Positions 1 to 11,817 of a DNA stretch of 64,000 nt are shown one piece after another. The notes beneath the pieces are model-generated. The model searched no databases and was not told the origin of the DNA. It was given only the letters and a program-made list of their open reading frames with translations. The translations under genes were made by a program, and so were the position numbers. Source of the stretch: Letharia columbiana (taxonomy: Eukaryota > Ascomycota > Lecanoromycetes > Lecanorales > Parmeliaceae). Position 1 is the first letter of the stretch. Each line of letters starts with the position of its first letter. Location: positions 664,447 to 728,446 of the forward strand of contig NW_023501061.1 of the NCBI RefSeq assembly GCF_014066305.1. The letters run 5' to 3'.

Positions 1-3000
1 AGCTTTAGATCGAATCTTCTTATTATAATAGCTTTATAGAAATTTAAAGTCGATTTCGACTTCTAAATAGCGAATAAAGCGTCTTATCTTAATATATTAT
101 CTCTTATTAAGTTATAGAGAATAATTTAAACTAAATCTCTATTTTCTATTAAGGTGTAGTAGTTAATATTTACTAGAATTAAACTTTAATTTATATTATA
201 ACACTTACTTTATATAAACTTCGTTATAGATTTTATAAAATACGTTATAGTTTTCCTCGATAGAGTCTTTTATTATTAGAAGATCTATATCGTTTATAAA
301 GTCGATAGCTATTATTTCTAAGTCGACGCGATTATTATATTTATCGATAAGATTTAAGTTATAGAAGAGATAAAGTATAGATAATAGCGGTAATTCTTAA
401 GAAATTTCGGTTACTATAAAAGTCTTTAATATAAAGTATTCGCTTATTTTTAATACTATTATTTTATTAGATAAGAACGATTCTATCTAGTTAACTACTC
501 TTATATCGATTTTTCACTTTTAAAGATTATAGAGTAGTCGAGAATAAGAGACTTTATTATATATATCTGAAACGTCTAATAGTAATATCGTAGCTACTTT
601 ATTAGAGTTCTAGATCTAATATATTCTTTCTAGAAGATAGTGAATACCGTGTTTATATAATTGTAATCTACGATCTCTTATATATATAGCCAATAGAAGT
701 CTATATATCTTTATAAGATATGCTATTCTCTTAATAAGAATAAACTTTATTATCTTTTCTATAGTATTAAGTAGAGCTATTAACCGATATCCTTTAGAAA
801 TCGAGTAATCTTTATTTAACTTCGAAAGAATAATTGTTATCGATATTCTAAAGTACTCTAAATAGTAGTCGTTCGTTATATATATATTAAATATTCTATA
901 TAGATAAGAAAGTAATAACTTTAGAATCTTCTTGAGAATTAGATTAGAGATTATATCTCCCTCGATATTCTCTTTAACGATACTTACATTATAGCCTTTC
1001 TTATTTTATTTATAATAATTATACTTATTAGATAGACTTATAAATACGCTATATCGACGTTAATATTATTTAACTTTATCTATATCGATAATAAAAAGAA
1101 CGTTCTTATAAGAAGATCTACCTTTAAGTCTAATTCGTTATATTCTTATTTATCTTTATTAAATAGCGAAGAGAGATATATCTATATTATAAGTTATTTT
1201 CTAGCTTACTTAATCTTTTTCATATTATTTATAACGACTCATACGCCTTTATTATAAACTCTCTAAACGCCTTTCTAGTAATTCTCTTAATTAGATTATT
1301 TTTTAAAGTTCTTAGCGACTTTATATTTATTCTATACTTTCTTTAAAAGCGTTATTCTTTAACTTCTTTTTAGTAATTTATAATATCTTTATACTTTCTT
1401 ATATTCTAATATAAATTCTAATCTAAATTATAGTAATAATCTAATAATCGAAGTAGACTTCTTTATAGTCGCTTAAATAGAGTTAATAATAATCGCTATT
1501 TAATAATTAATACTATTATTAATAAGGTTTTTATTATTTTTCTAGAGATTAATTAGATACTCTTTTCGATATTATAACTCTAGCGAGTATCTCTCTTAGA
1601 ATCTTAGCGTTTAATTTATTAAAGTTTCGGCGTATTATTAATACTAACTTTATCACGATTAGCTTAAGCTTTATAAGAATTAAAAGATAATTAAATTCGT
1701 TTTCGAAATTATTTTCGATATTATAATTAATAATATTTATTATTAATACTAAAGTAACGAATAATAAATCTATTATTATTTAATAGTTTTCTTTATATAT
1801 TATTATTTCTATTAGTAATATTTATTTTATAGTAAATTCTTTCGCTATAAGTATTAGTTCTTCTACTCTCTTATCGATATAAGTATTTAATTTCTCTTAT
1901 ATTATATAGTATAGATTAAAGTTACCTAGTATAATCTATTCGTTATTCTTAAACTCTATAAGCGTTTTATATAGTTCGTTAAGTTTATCTATTTATTAAT
2001 CATCGAGATTATAGATATTATATATATATATAATTTTATTATTTTCGAATTTAATATTAAGAGTGTAGAGGTTCGATAAGTAATATAATAAATATTATTA
2101 CTTTAATAATATTCTCTTATTAATATAGAAGTATACTCGTATATTATTATAATAGAGATAGATTAAGTTAAATCTATTCTTTAGAGAATAATACGATATA
2201 TTTATATTAATATTTCTCTAGAGCTTCTAAATTACTACTATATCGATATTATAAATCTTTTTATTATTAAAGAGTTTTACTATAACTATTCTAGATTTTT
2301 TATATTATATTATAGTATTAATAGCTAACTAGAGTATACTATTATTTCTTAATATTATTATTAATATTACTTACTCGCTTCGCCTAGTTTATAGAGTTTA
2401 TATCTTCTTTCTAAGTATTCTTCTTTTCTTAATTATCGATAAATCGAATATATCTCTTTTATTTCTATTAACGGAGATCGTAATTCTCTTATTATCACTC
2501 TTTTTAACTTAGGGACTATCTATTATTCTCGAGATTATTAATTTCCTCTATCGCTATATTATTCTTATATTATTTAACTTTATCTACTACTTTAAAGAGT
2601 AATCTATTTCTAAACGAGATTCTTATTAATAATATAAAAGTATATCTTTTTTACTTGACTAGAGATTTGATATAGTAGTTCTTTCGAGGTTCGGCGCTCT
2701 AATTTCTTCTCTATTAATTATCTTATTTTTATCTACTAGTCTACCGCGCGTAAATATTAGTCTTAAAAAAATTCTTTATTTCGTCTATAATTAGACGTAT
2801 TCTAAGAGTAGTTATTTAATTAATTACTTATTTAATAGCTAGCTAATATCTTCTTTATTATTATAAATTATAAAGAAATTCATTATCTCGCTATTCTCAT
2901 TCTCGCTATCTCCTCTTCTTTACTATATATATCTTATTTTAAGCCTTATATAATCTCTTATAAACTAGATATTTACGAGTATTAACCGTATAATCTTTAT

Positions 3001-4160
3001 AATAATATTTCTCTAAATATTTCTCGTATACTAAATAATTCTTTTTAGAGTATATAATCGATAGATAATTATATTTTTAATATATAAAGTATTACTTTAA
3101 TCTATACTATTTATTATAGACGTAATAATCATATAATTTTAAATCGATAATTAGACCTTCTTTTAATACTCTATTTTCTTTCTCTAAAAATACTAATTTA
3201 ATAATTAATAAACTCTTATTATAACTCTCTTTATTCGCGCTAAATTAGCTTAGCTATACTATATTAAGACTTAGCGTATTAATATTCTCATTCTAAATCC
3301 TTTTTAATTATCGTAACTATATCTTTAATATCGAATATATTAATCCTTAGTCCTTACTCTATAAAGTAGAAGACTATACATTTTAATAATTACTCTTATA
3401 CTATTATTTATCTTTAGAGTTTAATTCTTACTTTTTCTTAGTTTATTTATCTTCTTCTTATTTATAGCTATAATATATATATCGTTACTCGCTAGCCTTC
3501 TAGCCGTTCTAATAGATTTTCTTATAATATTTATACTCTTTATATATCTATTAATTATTATAATTATCTCGCTTAATATCTTTTCCTCTAATATTTTACT
3601 TATTATCTCGTTTTATAGCTTTATAATAATCTTATTTAGCTTATTATATAATACTTAGTCTTATTTCGATATTACTAATAATATAATAGAGATTTCTTCG
3701 ATAATAAAGAAGAATATCGAGGATTAGTTTAGTACGCTAGTATAGCTAGTTATCGATATATTACTTTCTAGACTAGCTATCTAATACTTAATATATATAA
3801 TCTTTTTTCTATATTATTATCTTAATTACTTAAGTTAATAACTAGTTTATATACTTTATTTAAGACTATCTAGTTTTAAATTTATTATTTACTCTTTCTA
3901 TAAATATTATCGCCGCTCTAAGGTAGTAGCTACTTCGTTTATTAATAGTTTCTAATTTTCATCTATTATTTTTAATATAATATTTATCAATAACTTTAGT
4001 ATAAATACGTATTTCTTAAAATTATAGTTATTATAATTCTATTAAGACTAGCTAATCTTATTTAATATAGTTATAAAAATATAAATATCCTCTAAAGTTA
4101 ATTAAAGAGATACTAGTCTTACTAAATACTTTAAATATATATATCTACTTTTTATAGCTC
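1..4160 (-). mobile_element. RIP-degraded LINE (Tad1/jockey-like) retrotransposon, continuing past left edge
   Basis: The block is extremely AT-rich and almost free of CpA and TpG, so no long ORF survives. Minus-strand translation, reading through stops, still shows LINE motifs in the right order. An apurinic-type endonuclease appears near 2235-2260 (DIVVI followed by a stop where QE is usual), near 2010-2035 (IYNIYN) and near 1920-1950 (IILGNFNLYY, matching the LLGDFNLHHP motif). A reverse transcriptase active-site region lies near 255-335 (AIDFINDIDLLII followed by S-EEN, matching GFVDDINLLAY-STEEN; the catalytic DD is damaged to ND). The 5' part of the element should lie above 2400, but I see no readable gag motif there. 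The RNase H/3' part would lie left of base 1. The element is dead. Confidence 0.75.
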
Positions 4161-4445
4161 AATAATATAACATAGCGTTGTCGAAAGTTTTTTTGCAGGT
4201 TCGAAAGTCCACCGCGTACCTGTATTCATTCTACGATGGCTAAGCCCTTTCGGGTTAGCTCTTTCGCTTACTCTACTACGAAACCTTCCGAAGGCTGCCA
4301 GCGAACTAATCCAAAGGGGCTAAGCGATCTTGGCACGTCTGTTGTTCTAGGCAGAGATGAGGTCCCTTCTGACAATGAGGCCTCTAGAAGCAGAACCATG
4401 CTTCCGCCTGCAAGATGCGATTCACTGGCCAATGCGCTCCCAGAC
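4161..4445. other. Boundary between left RIP block and gene island
   Basis: Composition changes from RIP-type AT-rich sequence to about 50% GC within roughly 4150-4240. No convincing gene or repeat is visible. It forms the 3' flank of the minus-strand glutaminase-like gene that stops at 4446. Confidence 0.5.
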
Positions 4446-6863
4446 TTACGCGCCGTCATATTTATGTACTCCATGCAAAGTAAAGGCCTTCGTGAAACTG
4501 ATCCCCTTCCCCAATAAAATCGCAAACGTCGTCCCCAACGTCGGTCTCGCATGCGCCGTCACAAACGTCCCCGCCCGACTCCCATTCACGTAAAACCGAT
4601 CAGCAAACGGCACCGTATTCTTGCCATTGGTAAAAAACGCATGCTCAAAACCAATGATGGTGTCGACATCGGTTGGGCAGGTCGCCGCAATCCACATGTC
4701 CCACATCCCATTGGCGATATCATCCTGTACGCTCGCGTAGGGAATGCCAACGCTCGTGGCTTGCGACATGTACCAGGAGCACTGCATTGAGACTGCGGCG
4801 GTCGGGAAGGTGCTCAGATTGAGGTATTGGTCCGGGAAGAGATTGAAGACCGTGCCCCATGATGTGGACATGCCGTAGTTGTAGGTGAAATGCTGGGGAG
4901 TGCCGTTGGTGAATGTGCCGTTGCTGTTGAGGTTCGTGCCGAGTCCTTGCGTGTATATCGTCCTGGCGAAGCTCTGAGCTGTCCGTGTGTAAGCTTGGTT
5001 GCCTGTTAGCGCTCCGTAGGCTTTCAGGCCTATGGCGGATGTTATGGCCAAGTTTGTTTGCTTGGCGGTTGCTTTGATCGAGTCGACGGTGTCATATTGC
5101 AGTGAAGGGTTCAGACCGCTGGTTTTGAGGTAGTCGGCGAATTGCTGGAAGAGCTTTCTGTGCGATTGGGCCCAGGTTTCGTCGCCGGTCAGTTGCTGGT
5201 ATTGGTATACCATTATCAGAAAACCACCCGTGGCTTCAAGAAGGATTTTCTCGGAAGTAGCGTTGGTACGTCCGGTTGCTACAGGATAGGCTGGAGCTAT
5301 ATGTCAGCGAAGACCACTGGGGGATTCCTTAGATCAGGCTTACTGCCAAGGTCGTGCACCACATAGTCAGCAGTCCATGCTGGGCTCTCGGAGAATATGG
5401 CAACCGGTTCAAGCAAATACTTGATCCAATCTGGGCTCATGACACCTAGGATGGTAGAGGTTGGATATACTACGTCGACAGTATTTACATCTCCGTTCGT
5501 GGATATCTCTTTCAAGAAGACGTATGGATTGCTCGTGTCAGCAGTGTTGCTGGCGGGAAGTGTGATTTCCATGGCGCCATAGCTGAGGGGCAAGTCAGCA
5601 GCTCGCTCGGTTCTGACAGAATTGCAGCCTACCATTGCCGTACGGCTGCTGTCGTCAGATCAGTATAATTGCTAGAGATCGAACTCGTCTCGCTAATAAT
5701 GGCCTTGTCCAAGGTTTGAGATTCCACGTATGCTGACTGATAATCGTTCAAAAAGGCATCGACGGTTTCTAGCACATTACGGTACTTTGACTTGAAGAAC
5801 CCAACTTGGTCATTGCCCAGGTAATTGACCACATTATCTCTGTACTGGCCCACAGCGAATGTGACGGAGGAAGTTGAAGTGGTAGACACCGTGCTGAGCT
5901 TCTGAGCAAAAGCAATCCAATTACCTCTCCCATGGGTCGGTAAAGTTCTATCGAGGCTTCCAGACTCGACAAACTTGCTGAATACAGTGTCAAGCGGGCC
6001 ACTCTGATAAGTAACTGATGAGCTGCCGGCTTGGCTGGTCGCAAGCACAATGGAGCCCCAAGCTGCCATCTCGTTGATCTCTGTATAGTCAGCAGCTTTG
6101 GGGTCAGTCAAACTTATCACAGAGGTAGCCCCTGTGTTCTGATGCTGTAACACGAGGTTATCCGGCTGGCCATATCACGAATCATCAATTGCGCTTAAAA
6201 TTTGGACATCAGAGCTCCCGGCGACTGATATAGTGACATAGCTAAAAGGAAAAGACTGCCGAAGGTGATTATTTGGTGAGACAGGGGAGAAGAAGTCCAC
6301 GACGATGCTAGCGGCGCCCGCATCTAATTCGGCTATCGTGTGGGTTGCAGTGTAACCAATGGATTTTTGCGTTGCTGTTGTGGTGTTTGTGATGCCATCT
6401 GGCGCACCAAAGAGCGTGAATGTTTTGCCATCGACTTGCGCCAGGATAGTCCATCCTAATGTCGTTTTGCTGGTCCAAAATTCGGCTTGGGCTGTGGGCA
6501 GATTGCTGACTTGGGAGCCGGGCAGCCAAGCTGTAGAATGTCAGTCTGCCGACGATGCTCTGGACTACGTAGGCTTTCGAAGGATGGTACTGACCTGATA
6601 GGTATGGATTCCTTACGGCCTGTTGATGATAAGTATATTGTGGGCCGTCGCTAATAACGATGGTGACTCACCAGGGGCAATGATGGTGCTTGAAACCCAG
6701 AGACGGTGACATCCTGGCGTTAGTCAGTACGGCGTAAAAAAGCCGACATTTCAAGACAGACCAGAGGATAGGGCCTGATGTTCTCAGGGAGAGCCGAGGC
6801 AAACGGAAGGCAGCACGCAAAGTACAAACACAGCCGGAGGATCGTTCCTGAATCTGAAGCCAT
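4446..6863 (-). pseudogene. Secreted glutaminase (GtaA family), one in-frame TGA
   Basis: Exons on the minus strand: 6863-6762, 6713-6672, 6619-6595, 6530-5633, 5582-5344, 5296-4446. Phases agree and the total is 719 codons including stop. Codons 1-24 look like a signal peptide ending in ASA. Exon joining yields AVRNPYLSAWLPG, the N-terminal hallmark of fungal GtaA glutaminases. Later come KEISTNGDVNTVDVVYP, a HDLG motif and a C-terminal six-hairpin domain ending in ARPTLGTTFAILLGKG. Family members are extracellular enzymes hydrolysing L-glutamine to glutamate. The reading frame is otherwise full length, but codon 175 (6177-6175) is TGA between DDS and YGQ, where Trp would be expected. I found no in-frame intron that removes it. 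A second ATG nine bases upstream (6872) is possible. The gene ends only about 290 bases from the RIP block. Confidence 0.8.
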
Positions 6864-7488
6864 TGTGGGCATGAGCTATCTAGAATCGATGAGGCCAGGC
6901 CAGAATGCTAGAAGAGTGGGCGTTTGGAATAAGTCAATGTGTGTGGCACAAGTGGTTTAGATGATGTCCTGACGCTCTAGCCACGTCGGGCTGAACAGCA
7001 ATGTATCTAAAACTTGCGCGCGAGTCAAACTCGGACGCGAACTGCTTGTACAGTTGTACATTATATACGATTGTACTGTACTTTTGTACGAGGACCAACA
7101 CGAGCTGGTGCGATCTAACTACTCGTATGTAATTAGCGTGGGCATACAACGTTGGAATTCTTGGCGCTCACACGTATCAACTATCTTATGTAGAGACTAA
7201 AGAATTCCTATATTTTGTGCACACGTTAAGATTAGAATCATCCTTGGCACTCTCATGACAAACTTTTCATCTCCAACTCACGTTATGACAGCGACAGCCT
7301 CTGTCCAAATCTTTTCCTGCTATTTAAGCTCACTTCTAATGCCATTGACCGAGCTTTGCTGACTCCGAGATCTTCCTTCCCATGCGGTCCATGTATCTTG
7401 CTAGGCTGGAGTAGTTTGGAGCGATTTGTTGCCCAAGCAAATGACCTCAATGCGATCATTCTTGCCAGACCCACTCACAACTCGAACA
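6864..7488. other. Intergenic region with GTAC-palindrome cluster
   Basis: Upstream region of the glutaminase-like gene. No supported gene is seen. The notable content is five GTAC tetramers between 7048 and 7089, arranged as inverted repeats (TGTACAGT / ACTGTACT) around an AT-rich centre. Confidence 0.4.
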
Positions 7489-9991
7489 TCATAGTTCGGC
7501 AGCGGCAGTGCTCTCATCCTTGATCTCTCCTTCCTGCTCGAAAAATGCGGCGGCCATGTTGTCGCTTATCTCTTCCTCCACCGCGTCGGCAAGAGATCTT
7601 GCACCCGTTTCCTCGCGGTACCGTTGAGCGATGTGCTTAGCGATCTCTCCATCATTGACAAAGTTCACAAACATGGTCCCTGCAAACCGTTTGCCGTCGG
7701 TATCGTTTGGGTTTACGGACACCATGCCACAGCTCGCGCATACATTTGTAGGCAGTAATAGCGCGTTCTCCTTCGTAGAAGGGTAAAAAGGTAAACAGGG
7801 TACGATAGCCGAAAAGCGCCCGGTAAGAGGCGCACCGAATGTCTGGATGATACACTGTTTGAGCGTAACCTGCAGGTCTCGGATAGGTGCCAGTTTGTGC
7901 TGCTCGTGGTTTCGGTCCTTGAGATTATCCACCCAGAACTTGGTGATTTCTTTAATGAATTGCAATTAAATAAGAATGCTTGGCAAGCTGATTCAGCTCC
8001 GCCTCCGATTTTGTTAGCGTCATTCATGAAATTGTAGACGTACTTCACTCTTGCAATAGCCACTGTCCCTCTACCTCGTTACATTCTATATCGAGCTGTG
8101 GATACACGCTTTTCCTAGTGTTTTCCTCTGACTTAGGCTTAATAGCCAATCGCCAGCCCTTCCCGACGCATCCACCATTCAAGGATCCCTCTTACCCAGC
8201 GGCCCACTCTTGCTCGAATCCCATTCGACCTGAAGCCGGCTCATGCCTTTCCAGTTATCACGACGTATCGATGCAATGATCTGTTAGTGGCTGTTAGATT
8301 TGCGATGGCATAAGGGCACTGCAGGCTTTTACGGCGAAATTAGGCATTTACGAGATTTGTTTTATAATAACATAATTAAATGAAATACTACGTATATCAA
8401 TAAATCCTTCCTTCTAACCTTCTCCTGACCTATTTCGCAACATGCTATCCCTTCTTGCCGTCTAATTGACTTCCGACATTCAACACCTATTTTTTTAGTT
8501 AAATATGTATAGTTAATTTTTTATTAAAGTAGTTTTTAATTTTATTTATTTTTCTTTAACTCCGAGATTAGCTGCTAAAATTCAGAGCACCTTTAAGCAG
8601 TCGATCTGTGTAGCAACCAGACTCGAACAGCAACAGCATAGCCTGGCGTACATCATCTGTCGTCTTTTCAAACTCGTCCAAGAAGGCCACGGTCCTCTTC
8701 CCATCCCATTCTGCAAGATGATTATTCAATTGAATCCCAACTTCCGATCCATGGTACGAGTCCCATGGTCCAAAAATATCAGTATCGTACTGCATCGTGG
8801 TACAATCGACGATGATAAGCTCCAAAGACAGAAGGCCACCCGTACGGCGAGCTAGCTCCGTCTTCCCATGGCCGCTGAGACCGGTGAAGAAAAGTACTAG
8901 CGGCTTTGGCGAATTGAGCAGCAGTCGGCTTATGATTCGCTGCAGGACTTGCGTTGTCGCCAGCTGCTGTCCGAAGATGAAGTAGGGAGTTTCGAAGAGG
9001 GACATGATCTTGTTTGCTTCAGCGACATGAATCTCCCTGACTGTTGCCCGCTCTATTTGCGCAGCTTTCCAAAGGGGGTAACGCTGTAAGAGGTTAAAGG
9101 TCTTCCATAGCGCTTCCCTGATCTCGGTGGTACACCACGCCTCATGCACGTCAATGCCCGCCATCTGCTTCGGTTTGTCCTTTTTAGGGGCCTTAAGGTA
9201 ATCCTGCCACATGTCTTTCGGTACGTCGTATGGACTTGCACCCATAGCAAGCAGAGCAACCACGGTTCCCGTTGTGTCCGCAAGCTTGTATTCGGTGCTT
9301 AGAGTAGTGTAGGGTAGCAGTGGAAGACCAAAGATCGCGGAGCCGTATAGGCTGATGCTTTTGTTTGGCTTGGCTCCTGCATGACATAGGATGCTGACGA
9401 TCTCGGGCGACTTCTCCTTGGCGGCAAAGTATAGAGTCGTCTGCACCGACTGGCACAATCACTCTGCGATTTCGGATTCATGGTGTTGAGTCAAGTAGCG
9501 CTCTCTGCATTTTCCGTCCTTGCCGTGCTGGATAGCCCATGCGAGATTGTACACCGAGAAATCATGAATTTCCTTAGTGTGGTCAAGATAGCCGTCATCG
9601 CTCTTTGAGTGGCAGCGCTTGTCGCATTGTTCTCGGACAATGTTAGGCAGGAAGAATGGAGGAACAGTTGGGCTGTGTTGCGTGTTAGTACGCTGCCAAT
9701 CAAAACAGTAAAGGAGACTTGCCGGGGATCCCCTTGGGACTTCACTGCGAGCGAAGCCATCAGTCTTTCCAATGAGTCGCTTGCTGCTGTACTAGTACGC
9801 GCTTGTCTCTTCCTCTTTGGTCTGCGCAGTCTTTGATTCGCAGTCTGTGCCGCCTTACGGAACGGAGGACTCGGGGCGTGACCAGAAGGACTTTCAGCCA
9901 TGAAAACCAGCCTCGTGGGAATGGGAGCGATAGGACCTTCTGTGACTGTGGTGAGGACCAAGTATTCCCGTTGGGTTTGCTTTGTTACCAT
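7489..9991 (-). pseudogene. Ankyrin-repeat / AAA+ (Clp/Hsp104-like) ATPase, broken
   Basis: Starting at ATG 9991, exon 1 runs to 9723. A GC-AG intron (9722-9673, donor GCAAGT, branch TACTAAC) joins it in frame to the next exon. That exon carries an ankyrin-like stretch (TTLYFAAKEKSPEIVSIL..AGAKPN), a Walker A (GLSGHGKTE near 8870) and a Walker B (TVAFLDEFEKT near 8690). The frame then stops at 8568, in the middle of the AAA+ core. The missing C-terminal Clp domain reappears at about 7965-7489 (FGAPLTGRFSAIVP, then DDGEIA-like and GARSL motifs). There the middle motif FLPFYEGERAITAYKCMREL is in another frame, so at least two frameshifts are present. A TGA also interrupts the ankyrin region at 9461-9459. 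The family is a fungal ankyrin-Clp ATPase, presumably intracellular; its substrate is unknown. This copy is almost certainly inactive. Confidence 0.8.
8064..8567. other. Non-homologous, partly AT-rich segment inside the AAA+ pseudogene
   Basis: This roughly 500-base segment lies between the AAA+ core and its C-terminal Clp domain, where the family needs only a short stretch of protein. Its right half (about 8340-8567) is AT-rich and poor in CpA, like RIP-treated DNA. It may be the remnant of an inserted repeat or a rearrangement scar. I could not identify terminal repeats or a target-site duplication. Confidence 0.4.
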
Positions 9992-10313
9992 GATAGATCT
10001 CCACGCGTCCTGGCACACTGTACGCGTCTTGCTGGGAATAAATGATGAGGACGGGATGGCTCACATAGGATAGTAGTCATAAAGCACTTGGGCCTGGTAC
10101 AACTCTGTTCGCTTTTCTGGTGGTGCGATGTGGATTCCGAATGGTGTGTAGGGAAGGGAGCTTTGGCAAGGCAATTTTTGAAATTGTTCGGACATAGGTA
10201 GGGACATGGGACGTCATTCCGGAGTGTTGAGAGAACTGGCTCGAAGGTTCTTGATCTGCCAAGAACTTCACACGACTAAATTCGAGGCTACATCTTCGCT
10301 CTTCAACCCGTCA

Positions 10314-11761
10314 TCAGGTGCAATAATGGGCCATATCTCTATCGTGGATGTCCCTATCGCCAGGGCCTTCGAAAGCCCACCCGTCAATCCTTGGTCCCGC
10401 AGCCACCATTAGCTTCAATCCATTCCCTGACCTCTGTTCATCCACGAATCTCACGCATGCGGCATTCGCACCGAGATTCTTGATGCGACATTCTAGCTCC
10501 ACTCCTTTCTTGACATCGAAGATCTGCACTCTTCCATCATCAGTTGCGGCAGCGACCAGATTGCGATGAAGGTCTAGCCCGATCGAGAGGTGATTCAATG
10601 CGTTGTTGCGGTATGCCGGGAATCTATCGTACGGTTGTGTGGCATGAGCGAGGCTGGCTCGCTTGGCATACCGGATATCATAGGTGCAAAGCTATAATGT
10701 TAGTCCAATCGTGCGTCAGGGGGAAGGACAACTGCTTACCTCGTTTTGCAGGCCTGCTACTACGATGAAGTTCTCATCGATACTCCTTGCGTGGTTAATC
10801 GCGCTGGTGTGTTGAATTCTCGGCTCTGCGCTCTCCGCGCCACTCCTGGTATCCCACAACCTGATTGCCCCTTCTCTACAGCCTTTCAAAACGACATTCG
10901 TACCTAACCAATCGACGGCCACTGCTTCATGCTGGCCTTGAATGCACTGGCTTCGTTCTAAAGCCCATTCGTCTTCGTTTTCACGAAGTAGAATGCTACC
11001 GCTGGATGCGGCGATTGCAAAGCTGCAGACCCCATGACCAGGATTCGCGGCAGATGCCCAATAGACGCCCGTTGGGTTGGGCGCCACCATTGAACCAGAA
11101 GGGTGATTCCATGAGAACCCGTCTCTAGCGATTGCGTCAAAATGAAGGGGATAGAGAGCTGACGCTAGCTGAGCGCCTTGTGTCGTTGCGCTGTATCATA
11201 CACCGATTAGCTTGCTGTGGCAGGACGGTGTGACTACCCATGCTTACAGCAATATCCGGGAAGGTGACACGCTCATGGAGGTAACCCAATCACTGATCAG
11301 CACCTTCTCACAAGTGATAAGGATGACAACCTACGATCGAGTGCGGGCATACCGCGTCTTTATAAGGCCAATACGTGTGTAACATGGATCGTTTATAGAG
11401 AGTGGTGCTATCGACGTGTTAACTCAAACAACTGGGCTTTAGAATCCAAGTCTGAAAAAAAAAGGGAAGATGCTCACACCGAGGAGGTTAACCTATTGTT
11501 GTTACGTCTACTTAGGCCGGCAATAATAAATTGTGTAGTCTCATCGTGAATAAGATTCGTATACGAAGCAACATCCATGTCCTTAGCGTCTGGCCTTGGG
11601 ACATAATTCCAAAGCTGTCGATCGCCGAGGCCTCTTGCCCACGCATCCAATACCGCGCCATGATTATGTGAGGCCCCGATCTCCCGTAATAGTCCCGCTC
11701 TGCCTGCAAGAGGGTGAGTATGCAGCCGCGATCTTTTGATCCCTCTTTTGTTGTATGCCAT
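10314..11761 (-). CDS. WD40-repeat protein, DCAF4/WDR21-like
   Basis: Best supported part: exon 11164-10740, intron 10739-10692, exon 10691-10314 ending in AHYCT. Protein features include a WD-type EGAIRLWDTRSGA, then LCTYDIRY, and NLVAAATDDGRVQIFD, the C-terminal WD blade typical of DCAF4-like proteins. In animals these are substrate receptors of CUL4-DDB1 ubiquitin ligases; the fungal role is inferred only from that. A small upstream exon (about 11271-11238, RVTFPDIAVSM) joins in frame to ASALYP. An N-terminal segment at 11761-11474 (LLREIG, then HDETTQFIIAG) is on the same strand and fits the family, but the exon joins between 11272 and 11474 are unresolved. I see no clear conserved N-terminus upstream of 11820. 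The gene may therefore be truncated or decayed. Confidence 0.6.
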
Positions 11762-11817
11762 AATTTACACCATGTAAAGGAAACCGTGGTCTGTGGATTT
11801 ACTGTGGGCCGGTCCAT

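Noticed and set aside
8205..8240. B-box-like TGCTCGAATCCC suggesting a tRNA
   Set aside because: No T-stem pairing, A box or cloverleaf could be built.
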